Shown piece by piece: positions 14,262-15,908 of a DNA stretch of 15,908 nt. Under the pieces are notes generated by a model. That model saw nothing but the letters and a program-made list of their open reading frames with translations. It did not search any database and was not told where the DNA came from. This DNA comes from Anaerolinea thermophila (GTDB lineage Bacteria > Chloroflexota > Anaerolineae > Anaerolineales > Villigracilaceae): the NCBI GenBank assembly GCA_022729775.1, contig DZBA01000001.1:33045-48952 (forward strand), read 5' to 3'. How positions within the stretch are numbered: the stretch's first letter is position 1; each line of letters opens with the position of its first letter. The position numbers were made by a program, and so were the translations under genes.

Positions 14262-14272
14262 CGGAGGAAAAT

Positions 14273-15040
14273 ATGTCTACATTAACACACGAAAAAATTC
14301 AGGAACTCATTGAAGAAGATTGCTGTCATGAGTGCGAAGGTTTGGGCGGGGATAAAGTCTGCGTACATATCGAAGCCATCGCGGAACTGCCCTCACGCTT
14401 TGGCGATTTTCACATCGTCGGATTTTCCAACAACCGCGACGGCAAAGAACACGTCGCCATCATCAAAGGCGAGATCATCGGCGCGGAGAATGTCCCCGTG
14501 CGCCTGCATTCCGAATGTTTGACGGGCGACGTGGTCGGCTCGCTGCGCTGCGATTGCCGCGATCAACTTGAAGCCGCGCTGAAAAAAATCGGCAGCATGG
14601 AAAAAGGCATTGTGCTGTATCTGCGGCAGGAAGGGCGCGGCATTGGGCTGACGAATAAAATCCGCGCGTATAGTTTGCAGGATGCCGGACTCGATACCGT
14701 CGAGGCGAATCTTGCGCTGGGCTTCCGCGACGACGAACGCGATTACGCCGTCGCCGCGCACATGCTGCACTCGCTCAAGGTCAAGTCCATTCAATTGATG
14801 ACCAACAACCCGAAGAAAATTGACCAACTCACCCAGCACGGCGTTAATGTCAGCGGACGCATTCCGCACATTTTGCCGAGCAATGAACACAATATTTTTT
14901 ATCTGCAAACCAAAGCTGCCAAGTCGGGTCACATGATTGACTTTCACGGCAAGCCGCATCTCGTCGAACAAAGCGATCACACGATTGTTGAAGGGATGAA
15001 AGAATTGACCGAGTCGCAGGTCAAGGCGTTATATGATTAA
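14273..15040 (+). CDS. ribA: GTP cyclohydrolase II
   Basis: Opens the imidazole ring of GTP to start riboflavin synthesis, releasing formate and pyrophosphate. Of 255 residues, about 34-220 match the enzyme core. The zinc site is SECLTGDVVGSLRCDC (80-95; Cys82, Cys93, Cys95). The active site is YLRQEGRGIGL (116-126), with IRAYSLQDAG (130-139) and TNNPKKI (177-183). E. coli RibA has 196 residues; this one has an extra N-terminal segment with Cys17, Cys18, His19, Cys21 and Cys30, and about 35 extra residues at the C-terminus. There is no DHBP synthase (RibB) domain. GGAGG 5 bases before the ATG sets the start. It forms an operon with the upstream reductase. Confidence 0.95.
   Translation: MSTLTHEKIQELIEEDCCHECEGLGGDKVCVHIEAIAELPSRFGDFHIVGFSNNRDGKEHVAIIKGEIIGAENVPVRLHSECLTGDVVGSLRCDCRDQLEAALKKIGSMEKGIVLYLRQEGRGIGLTNKIRAYSLQDAGLDTVEANLALGFRDDERDYAVAAHMLHSLKVKSIQLMTNNPKKIDQLTQHGVNVSGRIPHILPSNEHNIFYLQTKAAKSGHMIDFHGKPHLVEQSDHTIVEGMKELTESQVKALYD
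15022..15040 (+). repeat. 19-bp direct repeat, left copy
   Basis: CAAGGCGTTATATGATTAA forms the last codons and stop of ribA. An identical copy lies 124 bases downstream. Confidence 0.95.
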
Positions 15041-15145
15041 CTCAACTGACGCGTGCGTCGCACCTTACCTCAAAAAGAATCTCGTAAACCAGAAAAATCT
15101 ACCCTCAAGATTTTCCTGCTCGGCAGGGTGCGACGCACAGACAGG
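15041..15145. mobile_element. Structured 105-bp MITE-like insert between ribA and the SDR gene
   Basis: Near its ends lies a perfect 12-bp inverted repeat, GTGCGTCGCACC (15053-15064) and GGTGCGACGCAC (15127-15138), each arm itself a small palindrome. Inside are two more hairpins: AGAAAAATCT (15091-15100) with AGATTTTCCT (15108-15117), and CCTGC-TCG-GCAGG (15115-15127). It is bounded by the 19-bp direct repeat. It has no coding capacity. A non-autonomous element or a retained repeat is likely; the family is not known to me. Confidence 0.65.
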
Positions 15146-15164
15146 CAAGGCGTTATATGATTAA
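15146..15164 (+). repeat. 19-bp direct repeat, right copy
   Basis: CAAGGCGTTATATGATTAA, identical to the left copy. It contains the ATG start (15157) of the SDR gene and the AGG that serves as its weak ribosome binding site. Confidence 0.95.
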
Positions 15165-15819
15165 AACCATTATCATCACGGGCGCAACAGGCGCGTTGGG
15201 AAATCTTACGGCAAAGGTATTTGCAGAGCAGGGATACAACCTTGCCTTGTTGGGCAGGGATTTATCCAAACTCGATGTGCTTGCCGGCAACTTGAATTTG
15301 CCGAAAGAGAGAATCTATACAGGCGTGGCTGATTTTCTGGATGAAGCGAATTTGGAAGAAGTTACAAAAAATATTTCCGCCAAATTCGGAAATATCCACG
15401 CGCTGATTCATCTCGTCGGCGGCTGGACGGGCGGCAGGACAATTCCCGAATCATCCGCAGAAGATTTTGCCGCGATGTTAAATCAACACGCATGGACAAC
15501 GTATCACTTGCTCAAAGCGTTTACTCCATACCTTATCAAAAACGATTCCAGCCGCGTGATGATTGTTTCACATCCTGTGGCGTCGAACCCCTCTGCGAAG
15601 TCGGCATTGTACGCTGCTGCAAAATCCGCACAGGAGAGTCTGGTCTTGACGCTGGCGGAAGAATATAAACAAAATGGACTGACCGCGAATGTCATTCAGG
15701 TCAAGTCCATTGATGAAACGGGCAAAGGCACAACCTCAAAAGAAATCGTTTCGGCGATGCTCTATTTACTTTCTGAAGATGCGGGCAAGGTGAACGGAGC
15801 GAGGATGCCTTTGTATTGA
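15157..15819 (+). CDS. Short-chain dehydrogenase/reductase (SDR), substrate unknown
   Basis: A 220-residue NAD(P)-dependent oxidoreductase with a Rossmann fold. The cofactor motif is TGATGALG (8-15), the early-strand dinucleotide contact LGRD (32-35), and the catalytic set is Ser138 in MIVSHP, Tyr152 and Lys156 in LYAAAKSA, with a possible Asn109. LVGGW (86-90) stands where classical SDRs have NNAG, a common variant. The C-terminus is slightly shorter than the usual 250 residues. The start codon lies within the right copy of the direct repeat, so the gene probably overlapped the end of ribA before the insert arrived. No link to riboflavin is evident from the protein. Confidence 0.92.
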   Translation: MIKTIIITGATGALGNLTAKVFAEQGYNLALLGRDLSKLDVLAGNLNLPKERIYTGVADFLDEANLEEVTKNISAKFGNIHALIHLVGGWTGGRTIPESSAEDFAAMLNQHAWTTYHLLKAFTPYLIKNDSSRVMIVSHPVASNPSAKSALYAAAKSAQESLVLTLAEEYKQNGLTANVIQVKSIDETGKGTTSKEIVSAMLYLLSEDAGKVNGARMPLY

Positions 15820-15844
15820 TGTATTGGCTGTACGACGTTCTTTC

Positions 15845-15908
15845 ATGTTGATAAATAAAAAAGGCTCTCTGGGAATTGCCGTGATGCTCGGCTGGATTGC
15901 CAAATCCA
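15845..15908 (+). CDS. Possible start of a further gene, cut by the window end
   Basis: From the ATG at 15845 the frame is open for 21 codons to the edge, with a basic start (MLINKKG) followed by hydrophobic residues (IAVMLGWIA), which could be a membrane segment or signal. There is no clear ribosome binding site. The fragment is too short to name. Confidence 0.3.
   Translation, partial: MLINKKGSLGIAVMLGWIAKS

Noticed and set aside
14252..14272. FMN riboswitch controlling the riboflavin genes
   Set aside because: The space before both genes is too short and lacks the conserved multi-stem RFN pattern.

Overview
The window reads like a chromosomal segment of a free-living bacterium of moderate GC content, most likely Chloroflexota of the Anaerolineae type. 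This is an inference from several traits together: lipoproteins with Thr/Pro-rich linkers, a bacterial SpoVS, an archaeal-type riboflavin reductase beside RibA, an OleC-type ligase, a YacL-type PIN-TRAM protein, promoters placed almost on the start codon, and many GCGC-rich words. No phage, plasmid, CRISPR, rRNA or tRNA gene is visible.

Layout. Positions 1-2688 hold three minus-strand genes, read moaA (molybdenum cofactor), a HAD-family phosphatase, then an ACT-domain malic enzyme that runs off the left edge. A short divergent promoter region separates moaA from a plus-strand membrane PIN-TRAM protein (2813-3886), which ends at a clear terminator and converges on a minus-strand OleC-like acyl-adenylating enzyme (3923-5497).

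The 514-base gap 5498-6011 is the most striking part. It is AT-rich and carries about seven DnaA-box-like 9-mers in two oppositely oriented clusters, three copies of a CCATATATGG palindrome (the central one is the 18-bp CCCCCCATATATGGGGGG), a very AT-rich tract and then the spoVS promoter. Genes to its left are mostly on the minus strand and every gene to its right is on the plus strand, as expected if replication starts here. It is a good candidate chromosomal origin away from dnaA.

From 6012 rightwards all genes are on the plus strand: spoVS; a metal-homeostasis cluster made of a Fur/Zur-family repressor with a near-perfect operator over its own promoter, then substrate-binding lipoprotein, ATPase and permease of a Zn/Mn ABC importer; two tandem paralogous M1-type zinc metallopeptidase lipoproteins; a LigB-type extradiol dioxygenase (YgiD/DODA family) set between two odd low-complexity inverted repeats; an archaeal-type riboflavin reductase followed by GTP cyclohydrolase II (ribA), with a 24-bp palindrome between them; and an SDR oxidoreductase. 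Between ribA and the SDR gene lies a roughly 105-bp structured insert with inverted repeats, flanked by a perfect 19-bp direct repeat. Removing it restores an ancestral overlap of the two genes. A further gene probably begins at 15845 and leaves the window.

Functional links: the Fur-family repressor should control metal import, and the importer may supply zinc to the two exported metallopeptidases just downstream, though that is only positional. The reductase and RibA act in the early steps of riboflavin synthesis. The other genes are housekeeping or accessory and unrelated to each other.
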